From assembly GCA_030141605.1 (NCBI GenBank), contig JAQGDQ010000041.1, positions 372,001-436,000 of the forward strand: a stretch of 64,000 nucleotides of DNA, given 5' to 3'. Position numbers and translations under genes: made by a program. Shown here piece after piece: positions 14,362 to 26,504 of this stretch. The notes under the pieces were generated by a model that had not been told where the DNA came from, searched no databases, and was given only the letters and a program-made list of their open reading frames with translations. Numbering within the stretch: the stretch's first letter is position 1; the number at the start of each line of letters is the position of its first letter. Origin of the DNA: Tubiluchus corallicola. Lineage: Eukaryota > Priapulida > Priapulimorpha > Priapulimorphida > Tubiluchidae.

Positions 14362-14533
14362 AAGCCAGGTAAAAAAGCCACAGGTAAAAATTCACAGAAA
14401 AAAGTCACAGGAAAAGTTACAGGAAAAAAACAAGTAACCTTAACACTAACCTTAACCTTCAATCCCTAACCCTAGCCAAAATTAATCGTGAGTCTTTTCG
14501 GCGACTCTTTTCCTGTGTCTTTATTAGCGGTCA
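14362..14533 (-). repeat. GGCTAGGGTTAGG-core dispersed repeat, copy A
   Basis: Read on the minus strand, the unit runs from a GGTGACCG start, through TAAAGACACAGGAAAAGAG, then AATTTTGGCTAGGGTTAGGG, to TTTTCCTGTGAC-type segments and a TTACCTGG end. The AGTCACAGGAAAA motif near one side and TTTTCCTGTGAC near the other give it a terminal-inverted-repeat character. It also holds a small GAGTC...GACTC stem (14490-14507). The same unit is found in the plus orientation at 15277 and 16611. Confidence 0.7.
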
Positions 14534-16610
14534 CCATTTTGTTGCAGTTGATGTTGGTTACTGCTGCTGCTGCTGTTAATAATATTAACAACACACCTCG
14601 CAAAATCAATTACAGTACTTTGTTTTTCGTGAACCAAATTAAAATGGCGTGTAGAATACAAGTGACTCTGTAACAGTCTAGCACTACATAGCATCCACGT
14701 AGTCATATCAATAAACGTTTGAAATTATTAAAATTTTACCCAGCCTAGCCAAGAAGCAATAACAAAATTAACATTCTATTAGGAAATCCAGTATTCTTCG
14801 AAGAAATCGTATAAGATCTCATATTAGCAGAATTATAATAACGTCGGAATAGCTGTTGGACTAATACCACGTACATGGTTGCGCCCTCCGCTACACTGTA
14901 CATGTATGAAAATTTCTATTGTACGTCCAACGGCGTGTTATGAAACGGACAGAAATTTGCACAGTTGTTAAGATTTGTTTTAAAACGTTTTAGAACAAGT
15001 GGGTGTCAAGATGTTGTAGTTATGGCGAGTAACTTACTAGTCTGGAATATGAAGCACAGGGTTACACTCTTATTTAGTGTTTTCTGTCAAAAATATGTCG
15101 TTCAAAACACAATTTACTGTTGCCATGGATCCGTTTTTACATTTCTTTTATGCTATTTCAATGCTAGTTCAAAATAAAAAAAATGGATCAAATCAAATCA
15201 AATCAATTCTGTCGTTCCAACCGTTGTCTATTTAGCTTCGTGCTACGGAATTTATTATTAAACTACATGTATTAAAACGGTGTCCGATAATAAAGTCCCA
15301 ATAACAAAGTCAAGGAAAAAATATCCCAATTGATTTTGGCTAGGGTTAGAGTTATGGTTAGGCTAGGGCTATTTCTTTTTTCCGGTGCCTTTTTTCCCGT
15401 GACTTTCTTACCTGTGATTTTTTAACTGTGACTTTATTACTTGGATTCATTAAAAACGTACGTTTGTGTCGACGTTATTCAATTATTTTGTATCTTAACA
15501 ATTGCATTCTGGCTGGAACAGTGGGGCGCCACATCCCACTGAAGCCAATACAGCTTTTACGGACAGTGTGGACGTCCTTTGTACACAACTGTAAAAATTT
15601 CACCGCCCAACCAAATCACCGAGCATAACGTAGTAGTAGCAGCACATTCTTTGCTATCACTGTTTCGTGTCAAAGAATTACTAGTATTATAAATTTTATT
15701 TTTTGTAGAGGAAAATTTGATAAGTCTATAAGTGTTACAATACAAGAAAGTTAAATTGCCAGACTGTCTCGTGGCGAAGGAGTTCGCATATATATATACA
15801 TACGTGTGTGTGCGTTTGTATGTATATATACCGTTTCAAAAGTGGCCTACAAACATAACTTCATATTTTTTATAGGCTAAGGCGGGAGGGTGAGCACTGT
15901 CAATTGGGCTAAGATGACAAATGTTTCGAAATGAAGGATTATTCTCAAATAATTTTGGTCACGTCAGATAAAACATGCTACACTAAAGGAAGGGTATTTT
16001 AGGCACCTTTTTCATGTAACAAGAAACATTTTTCCACGTAATGAAGCTACAGGATAATTGTAAATATGAGTTATATAATCTGTTGAATATAGCGCTTTTG
16101 CAGAACAAAAGTTTCAGTTCATGGATGTACGTACGCACGCATAACACCTGTCAATTATCTCACTGCATATTCACGGCTTTTCACAACTGCCAGCGTCTTT
16201 GTGAAAAATACACATCCCCCCAGCTGAACACATTGACCTAACAAAGAATTATTCTTAAACTAAAAAAGAATCATTCTATTGCAGAGCCCGAGTACACTGA
16301 GAAGAATCACTCCTCTGCCCAGGACAGCATGGACAACAAGACTGCTTTATAGCGTTTTCCTTTATAAACTTGTACATGCTTTAGCTGGACAAATGCCAAG
16401 GTGTTTTCCTAACAAACTTTAACGTTGGCAAACAAGCCAAACATTTCAATGTTTTTCCGCGGTGGGCGGTCATATGGGGGCACACGTTGCACTTCAGAGT
16501 CACAAAGGCCGCCACAAGAAAGAATAAATGCTTGGAGAATTCAACCCACTATAACGGAAAACCACCTGAGAGGTGTGAACTCAACTTTAATTTTGTTCGA
16601 TTTGTTGCAG
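14534..16610. other. Spacers between the GGCTAGGGTTAGG-core repeats
   Basis: Outside copy B, nothing here is recognised as a gene. A (CTG)5 run lies at 14558-14575 and a short ATCAA repeat at 15189-15208. The open frames near 14965-15177, 15428-15745 and 16041-16241 lack motifs. Confidence 0.5.
15277..15448 (+). repeat. GGCTAGGGTTAGG-core dispersed repeat, copy B
   Basis: This has the same architecture as copy A but in the opposite orientation: GGTGTCCGATAATAAAGTCC at the left, GATTTTGGCTAGGGTTAGAG in the middle, and T-rich CCGTGACTTT segments leading to TTACTTGGATTC at the right. The CACAGG motif on the left has decayed. Confidence 0.7.
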
Positions 16611-16802
16611 CGGTGATCGGTGATAAAGTCACAGGAAAAACATCAAAGAAAACTCACAATTTTGGCTAGGGAAGAAAGTCACAGGAAAAGAGTCATAATT
16701 AATTTTGGCTAGGGTTAGGAATAGAATTATTTCTTTTTTTCCTGTGCCTTTTTCCTCTGACTTTTTTCTGTCATTTATGATTTTTTTTACCTGGATTCGT
16801 TG
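16611..16802 (+). repeat. GGCTAGGGTTAGG-core dispersed repeat, copy C
   Basis: This is the longest copy. It carries an internal partial duplication: AGTCACAGGAAAA followed by a TTTTGGCTAGGG block occurs twice (16627-16671 and 16677-16720) before the T-rich right half ends in TTACCTGGATTC. Sharing both ends with copies A and B defines the unit as roughly 170-190 bp. Confidence 0.7.
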
Positions 16803-19800
16803 AAGTTACTAACCCCCAATATTTGAATACAAGTTACAAATGCAATTACACTAGTTTACTACAAGCAGTAACTGCAGAGAACATAGTACAACGTTAGTTT
16901 GTTTACTTGTAGAAGTCGCTAGAGCTTTATCCTGCATCAACTAAGCCAAAAATACAAAACACTACAATACACTAAATGACAATCCTAGGAACAGTAAGTG
17001 GTTATCGGTGTGAAAGATCAACAGAACCTATACACCGAAATGTGAAACGGAAATAACTATATAAAACGTGCAGTAGAAGTCTTTGTGTTTGTTTTTTCGT
17101 TTCTTTTGAAATGTCTGTGTAAGTGCTTATTTTTTATTATTATCATTATTTACACGTACGTGCCTAATTTTGCAGTGGAATACAAATTTTTAGAAAAAAG
17201 TGATAAATTAGTGTTAGGCAACGGATGACATCTTGTTAAAGTCGGTTTTTAGTAACTTTAATTTATCAATGTAATGTAGTAGTTAATATAATATTGTTAT
17301 TTCCTAGCAGAATCACATTCACTATATCCCTGGCAGGAGAAAATACGAGGTCTACTTTTGCCAGCGTAGAAAATGAACACACGGCCTGTCGATCAAAATT
17401 AATACGCTGACAATTAAACCAACAATTACAATCAGCAAATGACGAAGAAGCATGTATTTTTTCAGTCTTTTAGCTTATATATTTATGAGTTTCTCGTTTC
17501 CCATAGTGACGAAGACCCACGTTCTGCAAAGTCTTTACTCAAGTATTTTTCATCGGTTCGCCTAGTTTACTTATGAGGTAGCCAGAATTAACCGTAATAA
17601 CATCAACCCACCACTTATAATCACAACGTCCAAAATGTGCCAAAGCATTTTGTGTTATCCAGTTACATTTTTAAACATTCTCTTATATCATTCGTCCTGT
17701 AATCGATCCACAATTCAAGTTCATATTCGCTCTAATCTGACCTCTTTAGCTCCCAATTTCATGTTCGAGCGATTTGCAGTTTGAATTATCGCCAGTTTTC
17801 TTACATTTACACAGCGCTTCTTCATTCGCTCGCCTTTGCTACAAAATATGAGGTTTTTCCGAAAACAAACCATTTTCATGTACAGTTTGAGTTATGGTTC
17901 GCCCTGAGCTCATAAATAAACGAATTATTTTGTTACAGTGTCTATGTCTGCGTACCACAGTAACAAAATAATGTGTTTATTTATGAGTGCTGATTCTACT
18001 GAACACAGAAGCGCATATTTTTCAAGTTCAGTTATTTCAAGTAAAACCCATCATTTCACGCGTGATTAAAAATAAATGTTTTTCCCTATCTTTTATGAGA
18101 GCTGGCTTTGTTATTCAAAGGCTCTCCACAAGGTGAAACTTTGCCATATTTCAATGTCTAAAAAGCACTTTCCTAGTTTCATAAATTTACGGGTTGGAAA
18201 AAAGTGCAGTTTTTCGCATCAGAATAGTTTCAACTTATTGAACATTTCTGAAGTGAGCGCTCAAAGAATTTGTGAAAATTTATGCCTACATGGCATGTTA
18301 TCCAATAATACCTTGTGCATATATCAATAGAAGAAAGAACAAATGTATAATTGGAAATGTATGGAAAGTTGCAAGAAGACAATGATACCGTGTATTATCA
18401 ATCACATAGGATTATAGGTTACAAACACGTAATAAACATCATAGATCTTTGCATAACTAAATATCTACAATATAAGGATACATTAAGTCATTGTAAATAT
18501 TATTGTAAGGGGGGTTGTAAATATCTAAACACGTAAGTGACTGGCGCATTCAGTAGCCCTTTTCTTACCAACTGACATTAATAAATAGCATCTCCTCGCT
18601 TTACATGCAGAATTTATAGTTGATTAACATCACTTGGGCGTACACATTCGATGCTAGATTAACTACAATGAAGCGAGTATTACATATAATATCTATTTCA
18701 CCTTCGCCATGTCATTGCGGCAATGTATATTTAAAGGCGAAACTTTATTTTAATGAGATATGATATAATAACATCCCATTCTTCAATGACATCTTAAAAC
18801 CTGTACTGGCAATAAATTTTTTGGCCCGCATTTGGTTGCAACATTTTAGAGAGTTCTCCACTTCCCCCTGCTGAGGGGATCTCATCCTGCAGGCCTTTAG
18901 GCATGGCATAGTTTTGTGGTTTTCAATTTCATGCAAAGTGAGTGATCTTTGTTGTGCTTTGTCTCCACTTTATTAAAGTCTGCTTATAAATTATTTAATT
19001 ACGTACCTTATCTACATTTATTATGGCTAATTGACGATAAATCTTATAGGGACTGCACACGAAGGGTTTATTGTAGCGATGTTTTAAAATTTTAGTCAGG
19101 TGAATCATATCAATAAAAGATTAGCATTTCAAAGGCAATAAAGATTTGCTTCATAAAGAAACAGTTGTTACAATTAAAACTTGCATTTACGAATATCTAT
19201 TATGAATGATGGCTGTTTATGGTCTAAGACATGCAGCGTCTCTTGTAAACTTGTATACATAATGACCAAACATTTACTTATAGGCGTTGTACGTTGAAAG
19301 GATCTGCATACATGTAGTAAATCATTTTTTCAAAGAAATATAGATTTTCTATGCATTTCTCCAAATCGAAAAGCCAAAGGTGGATAAAAAATTGCGAGTC
19401 CATTGTTAGAAGTTGGTACCGCATGTTCTAAAGATATCAAGTATCTGCTGCGTCAGTACGGCTTGTACCGCCAACACATAAAAAGTTTTATGCGTAGTTA
19501 ATGTTACCTTTGAATACGTATCAAGCTACCCTATCTATTACCATGCTTCCATAGCATAGAAGGGCCATTCTAATGTAAAAAACACATTAGCCTTTCACTG
19601 CTGCAAGAAGATTTATGCTGTATGCTAGACGCTTGTCATTTATGTGCTGTAAGAATTCTCTCCAACTGAGGCACCAAGCTAATTATTATATCATTTGTAC
19701 TCATAATTAAACAATTTACCTTGATACCTGTGGAGCTAGCACAGATTACAACGCACTAACGTTCATATACACGTGTAATATGTGTTTCTGCGACGAGTGG

Positions 19801-20109
19801 AACAGCTGAATGAGCAGAGTGTGCGCTTGGCTACGTTAGTTAAACAGCATCAAGTTGAGTTAATGGATGGGCGATCAGCAGGAAACTACGTTAAGAGTAG
19901 TTTTAGAATCTATCCTACCTTTGCTTGTTTCTCTGACTAAAGAATTAAAAATAGCTCTTCCCATTTAAGAAGTGTTGGATTTTGACTAGCTGTGTGCCAA
20001 ACAGTATAAAAATTGCTTTCATACTTATAGAATTTCAAAAAAATAATAGATCAGCTAGTTTTATTTCCAATAACACTAAGCATTTTCAACCATATTGCGC
20101 AGTTATTGA

Positions 20110-20112
<3 letters not shown>
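16803..20112. other. Gene-free AT-rich stretch
   Basis: No gene is recognised. The open frames at 18076-18330, 18351-18536 and 18745-18936 (minus) have no recognisable motifs. The one structured feature, an inverted repeat at 17909-17987, is listed separately. Confidence 0.5.
17909..17987. repeat. Inverted repeat with 28-bp arms
   Basis: Arms 17909-17936 and 17960-17987 pair at 26 of 28 positions around a 23-base loop. The arms are mostly A and T (CTCATAAATAAAC...TTTTGTTAC). It is too AT-rich and loosely spaced for an obvious functional assignment; it may be a foldback element remnant. Confidence 0.85.
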
Positions 20113-20144
<32 letters not shown>

Positions 20145-20201
20145 CAGATATCATATATGATAACATATGTGAATACACGCACGCACGCACGCACACATAT
20201 G
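20113..20201. repeat. (TA)n and (ACGC)n microsatellites
   Basis: A TA run (20113-20141) is followed by an ACGC run (20174-20194). The latter is framed by ACATATGTG and CACATATGT, so the segment is itself a weak stem-loop. Confidence 0.9.
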
Positions 20202-20235
20202 TCTATCTATAATAGATATATATGATATTTACATA

Positions 20236-20292
20236 TACTCAAATTAAGAGTGTTCCAATTCTATTAGAATTGGAACACTCACAATTTGAGTA
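20236..20292. repeat. Near-perfect 57-bp palindromic hairpin
   Basis: The inner arms GAGTGTTCCAATTCTA and TAGAATTGGAACACTC are exact complements with one central base. The outer arms TACTCAAATT and AATTTGAGTA also pair, leaving a single 2-base mismatch. It does not resemble a Rho-independent terminator, since it lacks a U-tract and sits in a eukaryotic context. It could be a small foldback element or a cruciform-forming site. Confidence 0.9.
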
Positions 20293-20527
20293 TTTAGCGT
20301 GACTGACGAAAATCCTAAACACGAATGTGAATCTAATGTGGCTGTATCGTTGACAGGACAACATGGTGTCAATAGTATTTGACACAGGACAGCTCCATGG
20401 ACTAGGAAAAATTACTGTTATTTAACTCGCATAAAAAATCCCACACCTAAGACGTAGATCAATTCAAAAACCACTTTCTATCTCTAATCCGGAAAACTGA
20501 TTACACAATATGGTTTAGTTCATTAAA

Positions 20528-20590
20528 CTGAAGGCTCAGTAGTAAAATCGCTTCCTAACACAGGAAGTTCTAGATTAGTCATGGCATCTA
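20528..20590 (+). mobile_element. Degenerate tRNA-derived SINE head
   Basis: GGCTCAGTAGTAAAATCGC resembles a tRNA D-arm with its A box, followed by an anticodon-like stem TTCCTAACACAGGAA. The B box (around 20571-20582) is badly decayed and there is no acceptor-stem pairing. This fits an old tRNA-derived SINE rather than a functional tRNA gene. Confidence 0.4.
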
Positions 20591-22969
20591 ATTAGTTTTG
20601 CCTTTGTAAATTTGAAAAAAATAATATGCATAGAGTTATTTTGTATGCTTGCTTTTTAGCCTTTCACAATTTCTAAATGACATTTGAAAACTTTATGGAA
20701 GTAAAGCATAAATGTACATTGGCGTATTCAGGATAATTGCTTTAATCGAAAGGATAACATAAAAAGCTACAACAATGACTTACAATCAACCGATAAGTAC
20801 TTACAATTTGGGGTTTTCGCCTATCCCAAAAGAAAAGAACCTAAAACAACCAAAAATAAATATTATACATATGGATAATTAAACTTGTTTCAAATAAAAA
20901 ACTTATAGTACCTCTCACCATCTGATATAATGAAATATTTTGTCAGATGTATTAACTATTAATGTTAACTATTTTGATATTTAGTTGGGCAAAATTAGTA
21001 ACTGTGTTTCCTAGATATTAAACTACTAGTCAGCAGGAGCATCAATTCAATTCATTTAAACCCAAGAAAAAGTACGTAAGTAATATGTATCCTTGAAGTA
21101 CATAATATACAACATTTCTTAGCTTCTTTGCCTATTAGTGTAAAAGGCTATTGTTAGAAATAATTAAACGATGAAACCAAATATAGTATCCCTACAAACC
21201 AATTACACTGACCCTACTATTAACTTTATCCAGATGGCCGAGTATTTGGTTGATACACCTCCCTCAATGAGAGAGTTTCTCCAGAGAGGTAGGATGGGTT
21301 ATAGCAGGTGGGACAAGTGGTTAAGACAATACTACAATCCCACCACTTTTAACAATAACTGGCATAAATAGCCCTAGGTCAGCATTGCACAAGAATTCAA
21401 TGATTTAGCCTTTGATCTGAGGGCAGTGTTGAGTAAGATGTTAATGAGAAAGGTAATTGTCTTTACAGACAGTGATCAAAGCGTACCTAAGCTCAAGAAG
21501 CTCATTAGGCAATCTCAAACAATAGTATCAAACTGATCTATTGCTGTTAAGTCACTTGTGCAAAATATTACCACAATCATTACACAGTTTAGTGACTTAT
21601 GCAGCACTACCTGCTGTCATGCTTAAAAATAGACAGTCAGACTTAAAAGCCAAATTTATCTCGACCTCTAGATGCAAGACGAATTTGAATAAAGTAACGT
21701 CCTTGCTTTAAAGCTTTAAAAGATTTACACGCGTCTGTTCCGCTCTTACTCAAAAATGGCGTTATTGGTTTATTTTTGGAAATTTCAGCAAGGCTCTCAG
21801 CAGAGCTGTAACTGTTTCAGCTTCTACAAAAGCCCACTATTTAAGGTTGTACATAATAATAAAACAAAAACCTAAACTTGAACTGAATGCCTTTATAAGG
21901 GGTATAAATAGTTACACCTTCAGGTCAGCGCACCAAGAGTTGTTATTCTGCTTGTAAAACATGTACACAGCTTGTAGGAAGAGTTATCGTTTGACCTATA
22001 GTAACACTAACATATACCTACTATACCCATATGACAATAATTTTATACGTCCAGTGCATGGGCTGAATACACAATCTTTTTGCAATCTAGACTTACACAG
22101 TTTTTTATAACTTAAGAAATCTTAACTGCTAAATAATGCCTGAAGTAACAGTACTTTTAATATTAATTGTAAGAAATTAAGACAGTGTACATGTCCAAAT
22201 CTTAGCAAATATGATAATTGTTTGATTTGTCTCTGTTAAGTAAATCTGCAATCGTAAATAAAGTCGTTGATTTCACGAACACAAATCCGATCACTTTCGC
22301 GAAGAAAACACAAAGCAGGAAACAACGTAAAAATTTCAAATAATTATAAAAAACGTCACAAAGTTTTTCTTCCTTCTTCTCTTGCTCTTCTAGGGAGAAA
22401 ATTTTGTCAATGAAATTTAAATTGTTTTCTGTTAAAGACTTAATAAATTTTTCTAATCCTTGAAAATGAAAAACACCCTAATTATTAGTTTAATGATTTG
22501 GGCTAAAAACTCTCCTTTTGAACTTCGGTTATGTTTCAGTTAATTATATGAAGCCATAATGGTTGCCTTGACTGCAGTATTGCCATTACGGCAACAATGC
22601 AATGTAACTTAACTAACATTTTCCAGCAGCAAACAATGCATGCATTCCAATTACGCGTGTAGAGTAGCGAGTTTTCCCGCCAAGTACGTGTTCAATTAGT
22701 GCCAAGGAGTTTGCAATTTCTTGCCGACAGTAACTTGCAAAACAGTTCGCACTTGCGAGTTTACTGTCAGAGAGAAAACTCTCGAAAGAAATCTCGCTAG
22801 TGTCAACGCGCAAGAAGGGCCTCTAGCTGCGAGAACAAAAGCCGTTAGCAAAAGGTGTTGCTGGTTTTTGCTGTTAACTCTATCAGTTCTAAACAGCTAA
22901 CTTAATGTCAAGGTAAAGTGGATAATTACAGGATAGAGATCGGGAATCCATTGACTGACCTTTTGTCCA
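20591..22969. other. Gene-free stretch with possible decayed coding sequence
   Basis: No gene is recognised with confidence. The 21171-21371 frame is listed separately. The following 500 bases can be read as protein-like fragments broken by several stops, but they match no family I can name. Confidence 0.4.
21171..21371 (+). CDS. Possible fragment of unrecognised coding sequence, 66 codons
   Basis: A true ATG opens 66 codons ending in TAG. The composition is unlike the hydrophobic or low-complexity chance frames elsewhere in the window: it is rich in Asn, Thr, Tyr, Trp and Arg, with RGRMGYSRWDKWLRQYY near the middle. After the stop, another frame continues with protein-like sequence (21381-21535, including KVIVFTDSDQSVPKLKKLI) before further stops. 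This could be the remains of a transposon or retrogene ORF. I do not recognise a family and see no splice sites that join the pieces. Confidence 0.2.
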   Translation: MKPNIVSLQTNYTDPTINFIQMAEYLVDTPPSMREFLQRGRMGYSRWDKWLRQYYNPTTFNNNWHK

Positions 22970-23036
22970 GTGCGCTCATGATTGGTCAAAACAGTGTTCG
23001 TCAAATTCCGAAACTCAAGTTGTTTATTGTTTAACT

Positions 23037-23050
23037 GTTTCCATAGTAAC
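23037..23050 (+). promoter_or_regulatory. RFX-type X-box motif
   Basis: GTTTCCATAGTAAC fits the known X-box pattern RYYNYY-N2-RRNRAC bound by RFX factors. An inverted CCAAT motif (ATTGGTC) lies about 55 bases upstream, near 22981. Two ATG codons in good context follow at 23172 and 23234. A 14-base degenerate motif occurs by chance now and then, so the site is only suggestive. Confidence 0.3.
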
Positions 23051-23171
23051 TACACAGCGTTCCCTCAGCGTTCAATCTTTAAAGACGTTTTAGTTTAAAT
23101 TCTCAGTGAGGCTTTATCTTTTCATGGACTAATTGCTTTTTTGGAGATTCGTGAACGTGTTTCAAATTATA

Positions 23172-23281
23172 ATGGCGGAAATTCGAGAATTAGGCGAACA
23201 GATAGGCGGAGAGACCCATTTGACCGGATAAACATGTCAGAAGAAAAGCTGAGAAATGCTGTGCGAGAAGTAACAAAATGA
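23172..23281 (+). other. Candidate short first exon or transposase remnant
   Basis: ATGGCGGAAATTCGAG at 23172 opens 19 codons to a TAA. In another frame, the segment from 23174 reads RIRRTDRRRDPFDRINMSEE and includes an ATG at 23234, with a possible splice donor GTAACA just before its TGA. The basic, DPFD-containing stretch is reminiscent of the N-terminus of PIF/Harbinger transposases, but this rests on memory of a loose pattern. It could equally be a first exon of an unknown gene downstream of the X-box. Confidence 0.2.
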
Positions 23282-26200
23282 CACAATTGAGTTTATGAAT
23301 TCAAGTAATTAACTGGTCATGATCTCAGTCAGACGGTAGCAAAATTGCTATAGACAAACAGTTACAAAGAGTAATCAACGGGCAAAACCTGACTAACGCT
23401 GTTAGGTCTAGCCCGGACTAGATCTACTCCAACAGTTACAAGCGGGCTACATCGGCTGAGTTCATCCGGCTTGAGGCTTAGTTACTGTAAAGCCGCAGGC
23501 GGCAGAAAACAAAAAAGATGTGACTTCTAGACTTTTGTGCTTTAAATGCAAAAAGTCCTGACAAGGAGTTGGCTTCTTTTGCGTGTAAGTGGGAGTTCCT
23601 CTTTTGCAGAGTAAACAGAATCACTTCGGGCTGCATGACTATAAATGTGGGAAGCAATATAAATGTGGTAGGCTAAGACAGACTGATGAACTTTAATGAC
23701 ATAACCACACTTAGAAAGATTGCCATGATTAGTTTCAACGGATTAACAAGAAAAAATCTGAGATTCCCAAGTAGTAATGTACTGTTTGCGCCTGAAATAC
23801 TTTTAAATTGTATTAGTGCATTAGGAATGTAATAGACAAACAGCAACAGCAGAAAATATACCAAATTTAAACTCAAAACCTACCTCTTGATAATTACAAC
23901 GATTCTCTACGTCTAATCTTTAATAGACTTACATCATTTGCTTGGACCAAGTCTGTATGTCCACAGAACAACTTGAACAAGTCTAATTCTTTCAAATAAA
24001 TCGATTTCAATTCGTTCTGCTTACGCGAGTTGACAAGTTGCACAATGAGAAAGTGATTTGCGTCGAATCAGCAACACTCAGTCATAGAAACCTTGTAAAG
24101 ATCACCGTTTTTGCGCACCAAATCAAAGCATGTATGTGAACAGTTGCTCGTATGTACCAAGCAAACAGTGTTATCAAGTCTGTAACTAAGATATCGTGTG
24201 CCGGTAGCACTGCCTGCCACACTTGCACATTCACCTAGCTGTATAGATGTTTAAATGCCTGGTATGCTATAGTTATTAGTGTAATAAGCAGCGTGCGTAG
24301 CGGACGCTTAGTAACCGTCAAAGGGGGTGGGTTGACAATGCAGAGCTTTAAAATAGACAGCGCGTGCTTCAACAAACGGCAAGCTATAAGGATTAAAGTT
24401 TAGACGGAAATTTGAGCTGGAACGTTACAGGCGGGTTAATTAAATGATGATTTACAAACCGGTTTTGACGTTAAAAAACGAATTCAAAATTACAAGCAAA
24501 TGATAAGATTTTCGAAAAAAATAAAATAGAAATTGACAACTTCAACGGAATTCTGAACCTATGTGAACACGTAAATTTATCTTTGTATAAAAAAACAAGA
24601 ACAAAATAGAAAAATGAAAAAGAATAATAAATAAACACAAAAAAGATAAATCAAAATAAATAATATATTTTGTTTACATTTAACTGCACGTTACATAGCT
24701 AATAAAAAATAGCATTACAAATACTTTTGTCACCATAAGTAAGCTTAGTTTATGCAAAATGCAAAAAAATGCATAAAAAGTGACGAGGAATTGACTAAGC
24801 ACTTTCACATATTTAAAAAAATGTGGATTTTCCATAAAACAGAAAAATTAATTTAAAAAATGACAATTCGTGCAAGAATAAAAAAAGAAAATTAGTAAAG
24901 TTCTCAAAAAAATTTAGTATTCTTTTTTAATTTCAGTTACCTAGTCCACAACCTCCTTTCACCCCACAGCAAAAGTGTATTACTCCAATACCATTATGAA
25001 AAAATAATCGAGGACCTCGGCAGCTGATTGGTTAACGCTGTTTATTACTAACAAAGCTGATTGGTGAACTCAAGTTTAAATGTCCAAGCAACAGTTAGCG
25101 CAGTGAATGAATGCAGTTATTATGAAATGCCACACATAATAGCAGCGTGCTATAATAAAGGTCTGTGTCACTGTGTGTTGATGATTGAATTTCCCGCCTG
25201 CACCTGCGTCAGCTGTTACGGTTATTGGAACGGTTAGCCCTTTAAATCTCCGCATCAACATCAAAACACGTTAGAAACTACTATACACCGGTACCCTTAT
25301 TTGATGAAAAGCTAGTAGGCCTTACCTAACAGTGTACCCTACTTACGTCTTTCGTACAGGTCAAATCCTACACTGAAATTTTGTGTATTTGGAATATAAA
25401 AAAATGCATCCTAAAAGTGCGCTAAACGGAGTACATATTTTCTCAAAAAATTCATCAAAAAATATTTTACATTCGTACGCAAGACAGCTGGGCCCAAAGC
25501 AATTCTGTAACTGAAACATATTTCATAATGATATTAATTTTTTACCATTTAGCTTACAGATACTTTAAATTACAGAAAAAGCATGCACGTACTGTAATTA
25601 CACTTCACCATAACTTTTCTCATGTAATCCCGTTTTTCATACTTTAGATAAGAATAAACGCCATTTTTTAACATAAGGAAGGAAGGCGGGATTCTAATGG
25701 ACAAGATTACGGTCCTTACCAGGCACTCACTACCCCCAGGGCATAACTGTTGCTGCATATGTCAGGATAGTAAATGGGTGATCTAATGCGATCCAATTTG
25801 TGCACGACGCGCAAACGTTTTTTATAGGTTCTAAGAAATAAAACTCGGCCATTGCCAGGAAATAAAAAATAGAACTCATACACGAACGTATACGTATGTT
25901 TTCGGGCAAAACTGATTATACGCTGCTGGCACACAACAAATGCAGCAATATTCTACAGCCAGTCGCCTAAAATAAAATACACTTCATTAAATTCCCTATT
26001 CCAATTTTCAGCAGATAGAAACAGTTTAGCGGCGATCGCAAAAAAGACAAGTCACAGATGAATGAACACTGGATAACTCTTTCCCATTTCTGTGTCTAAA
26101 TGTATCAACTTTCAGGTTTGCAAAAGCTGTCTCCCTTTACTAATTCAATGCAAAAAGTGTTGACATACGAATAAAAATCTCCCGAATCCCTTTTTAAACA

Positions 26201-26504
26201 CACTCCGGGTCCTCACACACATGGATGCACACACTTCTTTAGGTGCAACTGCGATAAAAACCTATCCCCTCATCATTAGCTTATTATGACATTATAAAAA
26301 CTAGCCATTTTGAATAATCCAATGTTCATCTAATTATCATTCTGACATAATTCCATTATTTAAATCAATTATTCATGGAGATTTTTATGGTTTTGTCAAT
26401 AATGATTATGCTTTGAAGCGTGTGGAACCCATTATCTAAAGACGTTACAAATATGGTTATGCAACAGTATTGTTTCTCTAGCCAAGCTAAAATCTCTGTA
26501 CCGT
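23282..26504. other. Gene-free stretch
   Basis: No gene is recognised. The region near 24470-24930 is extremely A-rich. Open frames at 23673-23876, 25076-25264, 25570-25758 and 25716-25934 (all minus) have no motifs. Confidence 0.5.

Noticed and set aside
14440-14475. Interstitial telomere (CTAACC/CCCTAA-like repeats)
   Set aside because: Only a few irregular units are present, and the same core recurs in two other short repeats, so it belongs to a dispersed repeat.
15788-15830. TATATACATAC...GTATGTATATA stem
   Set aside because: It is made of simple alternating TA/TG sequence and can arise by microsatellite drift.
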